From Halococcoides cellulosivorans (GTDB lineage: Archaea > Halobacteriota > Halobacteria > Halobacteriales > Haloarculaceae), in contig NZ_CP028858.1 of the NCBI RefSeq assembly GCF_003058365.1, forward strand, positions 1,674,001-1,738,000: 64,000 nucleotides of DNA. Reading direction: 5' to 3'. A program made the position numbers and the translations under genes. Below the pieces are notes generated by a model. It made no database searches, was not told the DNA's origin, and worked only from the letters and a program-made list of their open reading frames with translations. The stretch's first letter is position 1, and each line of letters opens with the position of its first letter. This document shows, in pieces, positions 25,443 to 37,553 of the stretch.

Positions 25443-25931
25443 CTAGACTGGCCAGGTTGGGAGCGAGGGAGTCCCATCCGACCAGCGAATCGCCTCTATC
25501 GCCGTCGGGAACTGCTGCAATCGGTCATCGAGGACGGACAGTGGGTGCGCATCCTGGAAGGCTGCACCGTGCCGATCGACGGGTGTGTCGTCGTGATCGT
25601 GTTGGATGTGACAGGGCCCGAGGTCCGGGTGATCGGCGTCCTGATGGAAGCCGACCATTAGGTCCCGGTCCGGTTCGACCCAGTTGATGCGATAGTATTC
25701 CCGGTCGACCCCGGCCGGGTACCAGAAGCGAATCTCCAGTCGTGCGTTCTCCACGTCGGAAGGGGTACCCAGGAACGATACCGGATCGACATCCGCGATG
25801 ACGTATCGTGGTCGTCGTCGAGACGGTCGATACCGCACGTTTTCACAGCCTGCTTCCCTCGTCAGTCGGTCGTGAACGTCTCTGAGGAGGGTCCGCTGTG
25901 TGTATCGATCGCGACCGGCGAGGAAGATCAT
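25443..25931 (-). CDS. Putative TumE-like (DUF6516) toxin
   Basis: A 162-aa protein. The C-terminal two thirds has a pattern I associate with TumE/DUF6516 toxins: an FWYPAGVDREYYRINWVEPDR strand pair, a 'GFHQDADHPDLGPCHIQHDH' block with clustered His, and a 'HPLSVLDDRLQQFPTAIEAIRW' tail. TumE proteins are toxins of small toxin-antitoxin modules; the mechanism is not well established. It lies 16 nt downstream of a winged-helix gene on the same strand, the usual arrangement of antitoxin then toxin. The family call is from pattern memory and needs a profile search. Confidence 0.5.
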   Translation of the reverse strand: MIFLAGRDRYTQRTLLRDVHDRLTREAGCENVRYRPSRRRPRYVIADVDPVSFLGTPSDVENARLEIRFWYPAGVDREYYRINWVEPDRDLMVGFHQDADHPDLGPCHIQHDHDDTPVDRHGAAFQDAHPLSVLDDRLQQFPTAIEAIRWSDGTPSLPTWPV

Positions 25932-25947
25932 GCTGTATACAGAAAAA

Positions 25948-26499
25948 TTAGCTCGTGGCGCGGTCAGCCACGTCGCTCATCTGCTCGCGTGCTGCCGTGA
26001 CGTCCGAATAGAGCTCCAATGCGTGTTTGATGAGGCGGCGATCCTCCACGTTCTCGCGCCAGAACGCGATCACGTCGCGCCGCTCGCGGAGTTCGTCACT
26101 TCCGAGATCGCCGTCGGCGAGCGACTGTTCGAGATCCTCCCACGTCTCGACGTCGTAGGTCGCCTGCCACTCCTCGATCTCTGCGGTGATCGTGGCCAGT
26201 TCGTTCCGAAGCTCCTCACGCGTGTTCTCCTCGATGAGCGTACGGATTTCCTCGAAGAGCAGTCGCGTGTAGTCCGGCCGATAGCGCGTCGTCTCGCCGC
26301 CCTCGACACGGCGCAGTTGCCCCTGCTCGACGAGCGCCTGGAGTTCGTCGCTGGTCGTGCTCCATGCGGCGTCGGCCTGCTCGCTGATCCAGTTGACCGA
26401 ACGGGGTTCGCGAAGCGTCTCCGCGACCGATCGAATACGTTCGCGGGCGCTCATCGACTCGGCCCACGACTGGACACCATCTCGCGGAGACTCGGACAT
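25948..26499 (-). CDS. Winged-helix protein, putative antitoxin (DUF7342-like)
   Basis: A 183-aa protein with an N-terminal winged helix-turn-helix (~18-75: ARERIRSVAETLREPRSVNW, then WISEQADAAWSTTSDELQAL, wing GGETTRYRPDY) and a C-terminal helical coiled-coil-like region (~80-175). It resembles a haloarchaeal HTH family often seen next to small conserved proteins. Placed upstream of the TumE-like gene with a 16-nt gap, it is a likely antitoxin and autoregulator. Start taken at MSESPR (26499), with a CATATATG box ~40 nt upstream; another ATG-like start lies 6 codons upstream. Confidence 0.65.
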   Translation of the reverse strand: MSESPRDGVQSWAESMSARERIRSVAETLREPRSVNWISEQADAAWSTTSDELQALVEQGQLRRVEGGETTRYRPDYTRLLFEEIRTLIEENTREELRNELATITAEIEEWQATYDVETWEDLEQSLADGDLGSDELRERRDVIAFWRENVEDRRLIKHALELYSDVTAAREQMSDVADRATS

Positions 26500-26844
26500 A
26501 CTGGAGACCTCTCGCACTATCGTTCGCGTTCAACTCCCATATATGTTTGTCCCCTCTCGTATAGTCGAGATTCCGTTGGGGTGGCGACACCCAGATATCG
26601 AAATGCGATGGCGACAGAAGCGACGAGTCAACAGATATCCACCCGACTTCGAGGAACTGTTGCCGACTGACGCGACGCCCCCAAATCCCAGGAAGGGTGT
26701 CAAACGTAGAGAATAGCATTCTGAAAGGCGGCGAAACCGATGCGCCACGATCTGGTCGAACGGGTGGTTCTCCGAGAGGGATAGGAGTAGGAAAATGACG
26801 TCCTGCTGGCGAGCCTTTGGCGACAGTACCGCGTCCGACGGACG
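26500..26844. other. Non-coding stretch between the putative TA pair and leuS
   Basis: About 345 nt without a convincing gene. The first ~50 nt hold the promoter of the divergently oriented winged-helix gene (CATATATG at 26538-26545). The rest has several short frames but no recognisable product. It is somewhat less GC-rich than leuS and may be degraded accessory DNA. Confidence 0.5.
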
Positions 26845-29499
<2,655 letters not shown>

Positions 29500-29625
29500 G
29501 TTGTGGAGGCCTACTGGCAGGGCCCCACTAACGCTTTCCATCGGGGCCGAGGCTGGCGAGTCGCCGAGACTGAAAATCGCACAGAACAGATCCGCGCGCA
29601 GATCGCGAGTGTCAGTCGACCGGCC

Positions 29626-31284
29626 TTACATCATGCCGCCCATACCGCCCATGCCACCCATGCCGCCAGGGCCGCCGGGCGCACCGCCCTCGTCACCGTC
29701 GCCCTCGGTCGAAAGCCCCGAGGCGGTGATGATGTCGTCGATTTTCAAAACGAGGTTCGCAGCCTCGACGGCACTCGACATGGCGTGCCGTTTCGCGGAT
29801 CCGGACTCGATGACGCCGGCCTCGAAGGTGTCGACCACGTCGCCCGAATAGACGTTCAGCCCGGCGTGTTCGTCGCCGTCCTCGTGGGCCGCACGGAGGT
29901 CGACCAGCGTGTCGATCGGGTCGTAGCCCGCGTTCGCGGCGAGCGTCCGGGGCACGAGTTCGAGGGCGTCCGCGAACGCCTCGACGGCCAGCTGTTCGCG
30001 CCCGGAGACGCCATCGGCGTAGTCGCGAATGCGGCGAGCGACTTCGACTTCGACGGCGCCACCGCCGGCGATGACGCGGCCGTCGGCGACCGCCGCGCCG
30101 ACGATGTCCAGCGCGTCCATCATGCCGCGTTCGAGTTCGTCGACGACGTGCTCGGTCGTCCCGCGGAGCACGATCGTGACGTTGTGAGAGTTCTCGCTCT
30201 CGACGACGAACCAGTCGTTTTCGGCGTCGAAGGTCAGCGTCCCGTAGCCGAGCATCGACTCGTCGATGGCGTCTTTGTTCGAGACGATGCGGGCGTCGAG
30301 CACTTCCTTCATCAGCTCGATCTTCGATTTCTTGACGCGCTCGACGGCGAGGATGCCGTTTTTCGCGAAGATGTGCTGGATCAGGTCGTCGATGCCCTTC
30401 TGACAGAGCACGACGTCGGCACCGGAGTCCATGACGTGCTCTGCGAGTGCGCGAAGCTGTTCTTCCTCGCGCTCGACGAACTTCTGGAGCTGACTGGGGT
30501 CCTCGACGTTCAGCTGGGTGTTGGCCTCCGCACTCTGGACTTCCAGGGGCGTATTGAGCACGAGCACGTCGCCCTCGACGGTGGTGGGCATGTCCTCGTG
30601 AGCGGGCTCGTCGTCGATGATCGTCCCCTCCAGGAGGTGAGAGTTCGAGACGGACTTGCCCTCGTGGGTCTGGACCTCGATGTACTCCAGATCGACGACC
30701 GAGGAGCCGTCCTCGGCCTCGACGGTGACGTTTTCGACGGCCTTGACGACCAGGTCGGCCAGCAGTTCCTTGTCGATCTCCGAGCCCTTGCCGGTCATGC
30801 AGGTTTCAGCGACGTTCCGGAGGACCTCGGTGTCCTCGGGATCGATCTCGGTCGCGACGGCGTCGATCTCATCGCGGGCGCGCTCGCTCGCGAGATCGAA
30901 CCCGTTGATGATCGCCGTCGGGTGGATGTCCTGATCGAGAAGCTCCTCGGCGTTTTTCAACAGTTCGCCCGCGAGTGCGACCGCCGTCGTGGTGCCGTCA
31001 CCCGCTTCCTCTTCCTGGGTGTCGGCAACCTCGACGATCATCTCGGCGGTCGGATTGTCGATGTCCATCTCGTCGAGGATCGTGACGCCGTCGTTCGTGA
31101 TCGTCACGTCCCCGAGCGAGCTGACGAGCATCTTGTCCATGCCCTTCGGCCCGAGTGTGGACCGAACGGCCTCCGCGACGGCGCGAGCGGCAGAAATATT
31201 GTGAGACTGGGCGTCCTCGTCTTTCATGCGCTCGGCGTCGTCACCGAGCACGATCATCGGCTGGCCCTGCATTCGCTGGCTCAT
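29626..31284 (-). CDS. ths: Thermosome subunit (group II chaperonin)
   Basis: A 552-aa archaeal chaperonin subunit that assembles into double rings and folds proteins with ATP. Signatures: [19 protein letters not shown] at the start, [12 protein letters not shown], the ATP-binding [15 protein letters not shown] and the C-terminal Gly-Gly-Met tail ([13 protein letters not shown]) that projects into the cavity. Haloarchaea carry two or three paralogues (thsA/B/C); I cannot tell which this is. A textbook TATA box (31311-31319) lies 27-35 nt upstream of the ATG at 31284, giving a leaderless transcript. Confidence 0.96.
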   Translation of the reverse strand: MSQRMQGQPMIVLGDDAERMKDEDAQSHNISAARAVAEAVRSTLGPKGMDKMLVSSLGDVTITNDGVTILDEMDIDNPTAEMIVEVADTQEEEAGDGTTTAVALAGELLKNAEELLDQDIHPTAIINGFDLASERARDEIDAVATEIDPEDTEVLRNVAETCMTGKGSEIDKELLADLVVKAVENVTVEAEDGSSVVDLEYIEVQTHEGKSVSNSHLLEGTIIDDEPAHEDMPTTVEGDVLVLNTPLEVQSAEANTQLNVEDPSQLQKFVEREEEQLRALAEHVMDSGADVVLCQKGIDDLIQHIFAKNGILAVERVKKSKIELMKEVLDARIVSNKDAIDESMLGYGTLTFDAENDWFVVESENSHNVTIVLRGTTEHVVDELERGMMDALDIVGAAVADGRVIAGGGAVEVEVARRIRDYADGVSGREQLAVEAFADALELVPRTLAANAGYDPIDTLVDLRAAHEDGDEHAGLNVYSGDVVDTFEAGVIESGSAKRHAMSSAVEAANLVLKIDDIITASGLSTEGDGDEGGAPGGPGGMGGMGGMGGMM

Positions 31285-31310
31285 GGTCGTCCGAGGATTG
31301 AATGTGATTC

Positions 31311-31319
31311 TATATAAAT
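31311..31319 (-). promoter_or_regulatory. TATA box of the thermosome gene
   Basis: TATATAAAT on the plus strand (ATTTATATA on the coding strand), 27-35 nt upstream of the start codon. It is one of the strongest TATA boxes in the window, in keeping with high or heat-induced expression. Confidence 0.7.
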
Positions 31320-31454
31320 CATGCGCACTCGGGCCGACCCGCGATCGGTCGATCGATCGCACCTTGATCGGTAATTCGGTCGTTGAGCGCCCACAGACGT
31401 CGATAATCAGACAAACTCGCTGAAAGCGTCGTCCCGGACCGTCGGGGCGGTCGA

Positions 31455-33029
31455 TCAGTGGTTTATGTTTTCGTCGGCCGAGACCGCCAGGTCTCGCACC
31501 GACCGGTGAATCTCGTCGATGCTCGCGGTCTGTTGTTCGTTCGCGGCCGCGATCCGGTCGACCTCCTGAGAGATCTGCTGGGACTGTTCGAGGAGTTCGT
31601 CGACCATCGAGGCGACCTCCTCGGTCGAGGCGGCCTGATCGTCGGTGGCCTCTGCGACCTCGCGGATACCCTGTGAGGTCTCGGTGACGGCGTCGACGAT
31701 ATCGTCGAGGTTGGCCATCGCGGCCTCGACCTGTTCGCGACCACGGTCGAGTCGGTCGGTCGTCTCTTCGAGGCTCGCGACGGTCTGGTCGGTGTCGTCG
31801 CGAATCGACTCGACCATCGACTCGATCTGGCTGGCGTGGTCCTGTGACTCGCCAGCGAGCGATTTCACCTCGTCAGCGACGACCGCGAACCCCTCGCCGG
31901 CCTCCCCAGCGCGAGCGGCCTCGATCGAGGCGTTCAGCGCGAGGATGTTGGTCTGTTCAGCGATGTCGTTGATCACGTCGACGACCTCGTCGATCTCTGC
32001 GACGCGGTCGGCCAGACGATTCACGTCCGTGGCGACCTCGGTCGCTGACTCGTCGACTTGCCCCATCACCGCGATGGCGTCCTCGGCGGCGTCACGGCCG
32101 TCCCGGGCGCGCTGCTCGGCCTCACCGCTCAGCGAGTCGACCTCCTCGGCCGTCGAGGCGATCTCCTCGATCGTCGCGGACATGTTCGAGACCTCGCCCG
32201 CCACCTCGGACATCCCCTCGGCCTGGCGATCGGAGAGGTCGCTGATCTCGGTCGCACTGCTCGCGAGGTCGTCGGCGGCGTCGCGGGTCTCCCCGAGTGC
32301 GGTTTCGATCTCGGTCGTTCGGTCCTCCCGACGTTCGAGTTCGGCTTCCAGACGCTCGTTGTAGGTGTGGATGTAGGTGTCCATCGCGACGCCCTGATCG
32401 AGCGTGAGGAGTTTCAACGCGGAGAGCGTGTCTTCCCGGAACTGATCGAGCGCCCGATCGACGCGCTCGTCGACGGCGTCTTCGACCGCTGCGGCGACCG
32501 CGGCGGGGTCGGCGTCGCCGTCGGCCATCGCGTCGTCGACGACCGCAGTGAGGTCGCGATCGGTCGTCTCGCGGGTGTGATCGGCCAGTGCCCGGGTGAT
32601 CCCTTGATAGTAGATGACGTAGGCCCCGAGGTAGAACTTCGGGCCCATGTCGAGCATGTCGTGGAGTTTGCCGATGCGAGCGCGCTGGTCGAAGTACGAT
32701 TGGTCGTAGGTGCCCTCGGTCAGCGCGCGAAGATAGCCCGACTGAGTCTGTTTGAGTTTCTCGACGCCCTTCGAGGAGCGACCCATGACCGCGAGTGATT
32801 CGTCGAACTCCTGGAGGTGATCGTAGAACCGATCTGCCAGGCCGTCAGCGATCGGATCGAGCACGTCCGAGAGGTCCGCGAGTCGGTCGGCGTCCGCATC
32901 TTTGAACTGCGTGAACGCTTTCCGCCACTCGATCTCGGTGTCGTCGATGCCGAGTGCGGCAGTCAGTTCCGGGCCATGCACCGTCGAACGCTCGGTCTCG
33001 GTGATGCGGTCTGGTCGTTCGAGAGTCAT
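31455..33029 (-). CDS. HemAT-like globin-coupled methyl-accepting transducer
   Basis: A 524-aa soluble signal transducer. The N-terminal globin-coupled sensor domain (~20-190) has the proximal heme ligand candidate His123 in [20 protein letters not shown]. The C-terminal half is a chemotaxis signalling domain with HAMP-less coiled coil and the hairpin tip [19 protein letters not shown], which contacts CheA/CheW. No transmembrane segments exist. HemAT proteins sense oxygen and drive aerophobic or aerophilic taxis in haloarchaea. Start taken at MTLERPD, with GGAG 8-11 nt upstream; an alternative ATG is 16 codons upstream. No che genes are adjacent. Confidence 0.9.
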   Translation of the reverse strand: MTLERPDRITETERSTVHGPELTAALGIDDTEIEWRKAFTQFKDADADRLADLSDVLDPIADGLADRFYDHLQEFDESLAVMGRSSKGVEKLKQTQSGYLRALTEGTYDQSYFDQRARIGKLHDMLDMGPKFYLGAYVIYYQGITRALADHTRETTDRDLTAVVDDAMADGDADPAAVAAAVEDAVDERVDRALDQFREDTLSALKLLTLDQGVAMDTYIHTYNERLEAELERREDRTTEIETALGETRDAADDLASSATEISDLSDRQAEGMSEVAGEVSNMSATIEEIASTAEEVDSLSGEAEQRARDGRDAAEDAIAVMGQVDESATEVATDVNRLADRVAEIDEVVDVINDIAEQTNILALNASIEAARAGEAGEGFAVVADEVKSLAGESQDHASQIESMVESIRDDTDQTVASLEETTDRLDRGREQVEAAMANLDDIVDAVTETSQGIREVAEATDDQAASTEEVASMVDELLEQSQQISQEVDRIAAANEQQTASIDEIHRSVRDLAVSADENINH

Positions 33030-33186
33030 GTGGAGTCTCCGACGGCGGTCCGTCGTTTCTGTGTGAACGAGTGCCATCCGGTCCAATAGGCGTTCTGGCC
33101 GACCGGTCGGTCGTCCATCAAATTCGATCCGAGAGAGCGGCCATCGAACCCAAAGACAGAACCCCAGGGCTCGTGAACGCAGATCT

Positions 33187-33690
33187 ATGTTCGCGGAGAT
33201 CATGGCGAAGTTCGCTGACAGCCCCAGTCAGCAGCGGGTGATTCGCCTGCTGCTCGAACGGGGCTTCTCGGTCAACGACGAGGGGCGGGTCGTCTCGGGG
33301 TCGATCGAGATTCCGTTCACCGAGATCGCCCGCGAAGTCGACGTCGACCGGCGGGTCGTCGACGCGACGACCGACGCGATCCTCGACGATCCGGATCTGC
33401 GGCAGATCTTTCAGAACATCTCCCAGATCCCGAGTCTGATGGATCTCGCCCCGATTCTCGAACTGTCGGTCCTCGTCGTCACCGTCGCGGACGCGGACGC
33501 GAAAGGCATCGTCGCGACCGTCACGAACATGGTCGCCGATCACGACCTGACGATCCGGCAGATCGTCAGCGACGACCCCGAGTTCTCCGATCACCCACGC
33601 CTCTATATCGTTACGGACGAGCAACTCCCGGGAGAGATGTTGACAGAACTGAAAACCCTCGATTTCGTCCGCTCGATCGAACTGCGGTGA
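33187..33690 (+). CDS. ACT-domain regulator of amino acid metabolism
   Basis: A 167-aa protein with an N-terminal helical/wHTH-like part ([39 protein letters not shown]) and a C-terminal ACT domain ([20 protein letters not shown]...). ACT domains bind amino acids. Similar archaeal proteins are annotated as regulators of amino acid metabolism; the ligand and targets are unknown. It is divergent from the HemAT-like gene and convergent with phaC (21-nt gap). No operon partner. Confidence 0.8.
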   Translation: MFAEIMAKFADSPSQQRVIRLLLERGFSVNDEGRVVSGSIEIPFTEIAREVDVDRRVVDATTDAILDDPDLRQIFQNISQIPSLMDLAPILELSVLVVTVADADAKGIVATVTNMVADHDLTIRQIVSDDPEFSDHPRLYIVTDEQLPGEMLTELKTLDFVRSIELR

Positions 33691-33711
33691 CGTCTGCCGA
33701 CGCGAGATGCG

Positions 33712-35226
33712 TCACTCGCCGTTGATCTGGTCGATCCAGGATCCGACCTGACCGACCGAGGCGTTCGCGATCTCCGCGACGGTCTCGCGGTCTTCGGCCA
33801 GGAGGTGGTCGACGGTGTCGATTCCCGCTTCGCGCAGGCGATCCGCGTACGTCGGACCGATGCCATCGACGGTCTCGATGTCGGTGTCGGGCGTGATCTC
33901 CTCGTCCGTCTCGGCGGTCGCCTCCGTGACCTGCTCGATGTCCTCCTCGTCGATCTCCGCGGCCTCCGTCGAGAGGTCGACGTCAGCCGTGAGATCGGCC
34001 GCTGACGCGTCCTCGGTCGCGGTATCGTCGGTCGGCGTCTCGTCAGTCCCGGTCGAGGACTCGTCGGCCGCGACCTCCTCAGCAGCGTCCTCGTCCGCGG
34101 CCTCCTCGTCGTCTTCGTCGATCTGCGAGCGCTCCGCGAACCACTCACAGACCTCCGGCCAGACGTCGGCGTGTGAGGACCGCGAGACCGCCAGGCCGAC
34201 GTGCCCGGTGGAATACTCGATGGTCTCGACGTCCTCGCTCGCGACGAGGTCGTTGAACGGTTTCGACGCACTCGGCGGGACGAGGTGGTCGTATTCGGCG
34301 ACGATCTGGAGCAGCGGCATGTCGATGTTGTCGATGTCGACGTGCTCGCCGCCGATGTACAACTCGTTGTTCGCGAGGTTGTTCTGCTGATAGATCTCTT
34401 CGAGGAACTGCGCGTAGGTCGCGCCAGCGACGTCGACGCCGTCTGCGAGCCACTTCTCCATGCGCGCGAAGTTCTCGACGAAGTTCTCGTTGTCGAGGTT
34501 GTCGAGGAAGTGGATGTACTTCGAGACGTAGTTGTCGACGGGGTCCATCAGCGCGAAGCCCTCGTCGAGGAACTCCTGGGGGACGTTCCCGAACGATTCG
34601 TGAATACGACGCGCGTCGAAAAAGGAATCGTCGCCCCACTTTTCGAGGACGCCACCCGTGTCGTCGAAATAGAGGCCGGCGGCCATCAGGCCGAGTGCGT
34701 TCACTTTCTCGGGGTGCAGGGCCGCATAGATCGTCGACATCGTCCCGCCCATGCAGTACCCGAGGACGTTGATCGCGTCCTGACCGGACTCCTCGCGGAC
34801 GACGTCCGCGCAGTTGTCGATATACCGGTTGACGTAGTCGTCGAGCGTGAGATGCTGGTCGAGCCGAGAGGGATTGTTCCACTCGATGAAATAGACGTCG
34901 TGACCGTTCTCCAGGAGGCGGCGGATGACCGACCGGTTCGGCTGGAGGTCCAGGATATAGGGGCGGTTGATCAGCGCGTACACGACGAGAATCGGGACGT
35001 CGCTTTGGTCCTCGGGATCGACGTCGATGTCGGCGGCCTCGACGTCGTAGTGCAGGAGTTCGAGTTTGTTCTCCTCGTAGACGACGTCGCTGGGAGTCTG
35101 GCCGACGTCGACGTTGTTCATCGTCTCGATGGTCTCGGGGAGCGAATCCGCGACGTCGATGGCCTGGGTCATCGCTTCGACCCCCCGGCGCTGGGCGTCG
35201 ATCGAAGCCGATAGTGGATCATTCAT
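33712..35226 (-). CDS. phaC: Class III PHA synthase subunit PhaC with C-terminal HhH extension
   Basis: A 504-aa polyhydroxyalkanoate synthase that polymerises (R)-3-hydroxyacyl-CoA at the surface of storage granules. The alpha/beta-hydrolase core shows the nucleophile Cys158 in the lipase-like box GYCMGG, with Asp313 (EYDHLVPP) and His342 ([10 protein letters not shown]) completing the triad. Beyond ~365, an acidic linker of ~75 residues leads to a helix-hairpin-helix-like module ([20 protein letters not shown], ~446-465, and following). The start is the ATG at 35226, directly after an in-frame GTG and 4 nt from a GGGTGATC Shine-Dalgarno sequence. It is the last gene of the phaRPEC operon, 11 nt behind phaE. 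Confidence 0.95.
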   Translation of the reverse strand: MNDPLSASIDAQRRGVEAMTQAIDVADSLPETIETMNNVDVGQTPSDVVYEENKLELLHYDVEAADIDVDPEDQSDVPILVVYALINRPYILDLQPNRSVIRRLLENGHDVYFIEWNNPSRLDQHLTLDDYVNRYIDNCADVVREESGQDAINVLGYCMGGTMSTIYAALHPEKVNALGLMAAGLYFDDTGGVLEKWGDDSFFDARRIHESFGNVPQEFLDEGFALMDPVDNYVSKYIHFLDNLDNENFVENFARMEKWLADGVDVAGATYAQFLEEIYQQNNLANNELYIGGEHVDIDNIDMPLLQIVAEYDHLVPPSASKPFNDLVASEDVETIEYSTGHVGLAVSRSSHADVWPEVCEWFAERSQIDEDDEEAADEDAAEEVAADESSTGTDETPTDDTATEDASAADLTADVDLSTEAAEIDEEDIEQVTEATAETDEEITPDTDIETVDGIGPTYADRLREAGIDTVDHLLAEDRETVAEIANASVGQVGSWIDQINGE

Positions 35227-35237
35227 CACGGATCACC

Positions 35238-35789
35238 CTACTCGCTGGCCTCGATGATCTGATCGAGTTTGTCAGACAGTTCCTGCTGGCGACGTTCGAG
35301 TTCGACGAGGCGTTCTCCGACCTCGACGACGTCGTCGCGGGTCGCGAAACCCATCTGAGCGAGTGTGTCCTGGCCGACCGCGTCGGCCTCGTCGCGCATG
35401 TCCATCATCGCCTCGATCAACTGGCCGTTGGCCGCGGCAAAGGCCGAGGTGCCCATGACTTCCTTGAACGCCTCGTTGGCCGACTGTAGCCAGATATCAC
35501 GAAACTCGCTGGGGTCGACGTCCTCACCCTGACTGGCGTCGGCCGACCGCTCGAACATCCGCTCGGCGGCGTCCATCCACACCTCGTACGCCCGATTGTA
35601 CCCGTCGATCCCCTCCGAGAGGTCCTCGTCCTCGGGGACCGAGTCCTCGACGGCATCGGCCCACGACTCCATGAACGTGGCCTGTGCCGCCATGTTCTGT
35701 TCGATGGAGTCTGCCACCGCATCGTTGACGTCGTCCATCATATCCGCCCATTCCTCCTGCGCGTCGGTGGTAGTGTTCGTATCGCTCAT
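35238..35789 (-). CDS. phaE: PHA synthase subunit PhaE
   Basis: A 183-aa acidic, helical protein that pairs with PhaC to form the archaeal class III synthase. It has the family features: EEWADMMDD near the start, SEFRDIWLQSANEAFKEVMG in the middle, and a C-terminal coiled coil (VEVGERLVELERRQQELSDK). It sits between phaP and phaC on one strand with short gaps (48 nt and 11 nt), as in other PHA-producing haloarchaea. Confidence 0.92.
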   Translation of the reverse strand: MSDTNTTTDAQEEWADMMDDVNDAVADSIEQNMAAQATFMESWADAVEDSVPEDEDLSEGIDGYNRAYEVWMDAAERMFERSADASQGEDVDPSEFRDIWLQSANEAFKEVMGTSAFAAANGQLIEAMMDMRDEADAVGQDTLAQMGFATRDDVVEVGERLVELERRQQELSDKLDQIIEASE

Positions 35790-35837
35790 CGTTTGGGAGC
35801 GCGTCGCATGTTCAAAAAATACTATCGGTTCGGGTCG

Positions 35838-36392
35838 CTACTCTTCGACAACGTCGACGGCCTCTTCCTGCACTTCCTTGACCTGCTCCTGGACTTCTTC
35901 GAGCTGGTCCTGGAGGTTCTCGACCTGTGAGGACATCTCCTCGACGGCCTCGACGGACTGGTCTTCGACTTCCTCGTGGGCCTCGATCAGGAGGTCGACC
36001 TGATCGTCGATGGCGCTGACCCAGTCACCGCTGAGGTCGTCGAACGCCTGCGTGCCCTCGGCCCACTCGTCTTCGAACGTGTCGAAGCTCTCGGAGTGGT
36101 TCTCGATCAGGAACTCGACCTGCTCGTCGAGTGCCGAGCGGAGTTCCTCGACGGCGGCCGAGGAGCCGGGCATCGAGGACTCGACGGCGTCCAGGTAGCT
36201 GTGGACGAGCGTCTGGCTCATCTCGACACCGCGCTGCTGGGCGGATTCGGTGGAGTCGAGGCTGTCGACGATGGCATCGCTCATGCTCTGCTGGAAGTCG
36301 ATGCTCTGCTGGACGGCCTGCTGACTCTGTTTGATGGACGCGCGCTGCATTTCGAAGGCGGTCGTGATGGGGGTGGTGTATGCGTTAGTCAT
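35838..36392 (-). CDS. phaP: PHA granule-associated phasin PhaP
   Basis: A 184-aa Gln-, Ser- and Glu-rich helical protein, with an amphipathic N-terminal part (RASIKQSQQAVQQSIDFQQS) and a long C-terminal coiled coil (VENLQDQLEEVQEQVKEVQE). Phasins coat PHA granules and limit their size. Identification rests on position between phaR and phaE plus the helical composition, as in Haloferax-type phaRPEC clusters. Its start overlaps the end of phaR by 8 nt, implying translational coupling. The start MTNAYT was chosen for this overlap. Confidence 0.8.
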   Translation of the reverse strand: MTNAYTTPITTAFEMQRASIKQSQQAVQQSIDFQQSMSDAIVDSLDSTESAQQRGVEMSQTLVHSYLDAVESSMPGSSAAVEELRSALDEQVEFLIENHSESFDTFEDEWAEGTQAFDDLSGDWVSAIDDQVDLLIEAHEEVEDQSVEAVEEMSSQVENLQDQLEEVQEQVKEVQEEAVDVVEE

Positions 36393-36693
36393 CGTTATTA
36401 CCTGAACGGGTGACCGGGAGGACGACGGCCTGGACGATGTCGCCCTCGTCGATGTCGAGGGCCTCGCGTTCGGCGTCCGGAATCGAGATCCGGCCACCGC
36501 TCTGCACGCGAGTCTTGAACGTCGCCAGCTGGCTCATCGCGCCGAGCTGGTTCATGTCCATGCCCGCGCCGCCGCCAAGCATCTGCTTCATGAGCTTCTG
36601 CTGCTGAGTCAGCGCCTGCTCGCTGGCTGACTGCATCTCTTGCCACATCGCCGGCGGCCACATCATGTCCAACCCGTCTGTCTCCTCGGTCAT
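36385..36693 (-). CDS. phaR: AbrB-family regulator PhaR
   Basis: A 102-aa protein whose C-terminal half is a SpoVT/AbrB swapped-hairpin DNA-binding domain (KTRVQSGGRISIPDAEREAL, DIDEGDIVQAVVLPV), preceded by a helical, Met/Gln-rich segment (WQEMQSASEQALTQQQKLMK) that may bind granules. This matches the haloarchaeal PhaR, which represses its own operon and associates with PHA. It is the first gene of phaRPEC. A TATA-like CTTTAAG lies ~31-37 nt upstream, and a perfect inverted repeat lies 60-74 nt upstream. Confidence 0.85.
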   Translation of the reverse strand: MTEETDGLDMMWPPAMWQEMQSASEQALTQQQKLMKQMLGGGAGMDMNQLGAMSQLATFKTRVQSGGRISIPDAEREALDIDEGDIVQAVVLPVTRSGNNDD

Positions 36694-36994
36694 CGGTTCA
36701 ACCTAACATATACGCCAGGGGTACTTAAAGATTGCCCTCATTTACCACTCAGTACCATCAGATGGTATCGGTCGGCGTCAGTTCTCCGGGATCCGGTTCG
36801 GGCCGGCCAATACATACCCACGACGGCGAAAAATGGTGGCCGATCGGCCAGAGCGGGTCGAAACCCGAGGCGGTCGTCGAAGCGAGGCCCGAGTCGGTCG
36901 AAGTGCCCGTCAACCACGCGAACACGTTGGAAATTCGACGCGCAGTTGGCCGACCCGTACGTTTTACTAACTGGACGCAGTATTTACGTGTAGT
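36694..36994. other. Divergent control region between phaR and the MaoC-like gene
   Basis: About 300 nt without a gene. It holds the phaR promoter (36724-36730), the palindrome at 36753-36767, and near the other end an A/T-rich CGTTTTACTA box (~36959-36968) 27-36 nt upstream of the MaoC-like start. The middle has no recognisable feature. Confidence 0.6.
36753..36767. promoter_or_regulatory. Inverted repeat upstream of phaR, candidate PhaR operator
   Basis: TACCATC-A-GATGGTA is a perfect 7-bp inverted repeat around one central base, 60-74 nt upstream of the phaR start codon and ~230 nt from the divergent MaoC-like gene. PhaR is known in Haloferax to bind its own promoter region; that this palindrome is the site is inference. 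Confidence 0.4.
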
Positions 36995-37543
36995 ATGCCC
37001 TGTGAGTCCGGTCGGAACACGGCGCTGGAGTCCTGGGCGGCCACCTCCGCCCAGGTCGTCGACAGCGTGATGGCGGCCAACAGGGCCGCTTTCGTCGCGA
37101 TGGGCGTCGATCAGAGCGAGCGTCGCGCCGATGACCCCGACCGATCCGAATGGTCGATCGACCGCTCCGTCGAGAGCGCCCCGCTCTCGGTCGGGGATCG
37201 GGTCACAGTCTCGAAACCCCTCGAACGCCGCGATCTCGAACGGTACGCCATCTCGACGGGCGATCGGACGCCGATCGAAGCCACCGAGATCGACGGCGAA
37301 CGCCTGATCCAGGGGCCGATGCTCGACGGCATCGCCGGCGCCGCGCTCTCACGCTTGCCGGGCCAGACGGTCCCGCTCTCGATGGATCTCGCCTACCAGG
37401 CGCCCGTCCCGATCGGTGAGCGGATCGCCGCCGACTGTGAGATCGTCGAGGACCTCGGCGCCGACCAGTTCCGCCTGTCGGTCACCGTCCACGGTGACGG
37501 ATCGGTCTACGCCGACGGCGAGTCGGTCGTCCTGATGGAGTAG
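36995..37543 (+). CDS. MaoC-like hotdog protein next to the PHA operon, catalytic His absent
   Basis: A 182-aa protein. The C-terminal ~130 residues form a MaoC/R-hydratase-like hotdog domain: ERYAISTGDRTPIEATEIDG then GPMLDGIAGAALSRLPGQT, resembling the hydratase motif with Asp90 kept but the paired Asn and His replaced by Thr92 and Glu95. It may therefore bind acyl-CoA without hydrating it. The N-terminal 35 residues (ALESWAATSAQVVDSVMAAN...) look amphipathic, like a phasin segment, hinting at granule binding. It is transcribed divergently from phaRPEC, so a PHA role (ligand sensing, supply of monomer) is likely. If catalytic it would be a PhaJ-like (R)-enoyl-CoA hydratase. Confidence 0.75.
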   Translation: MPCESGRNTALESWAATSAQVVDSVMAANRAAFVAMGVDQSERRADDPDRSEWSIDRSVESAPLSVGDRVTVSKPLERRDLERYAISTGDRTPIEATEIDGERLIQGPMLDGIAGAALSRLPGQTVPLSMDLAYQAPVPIGERIAADCEIVEDLGADQFRLSVTVHGDGSVYADGESVVLME

Positions 37544-37553
37544 CGTTCTCCGG

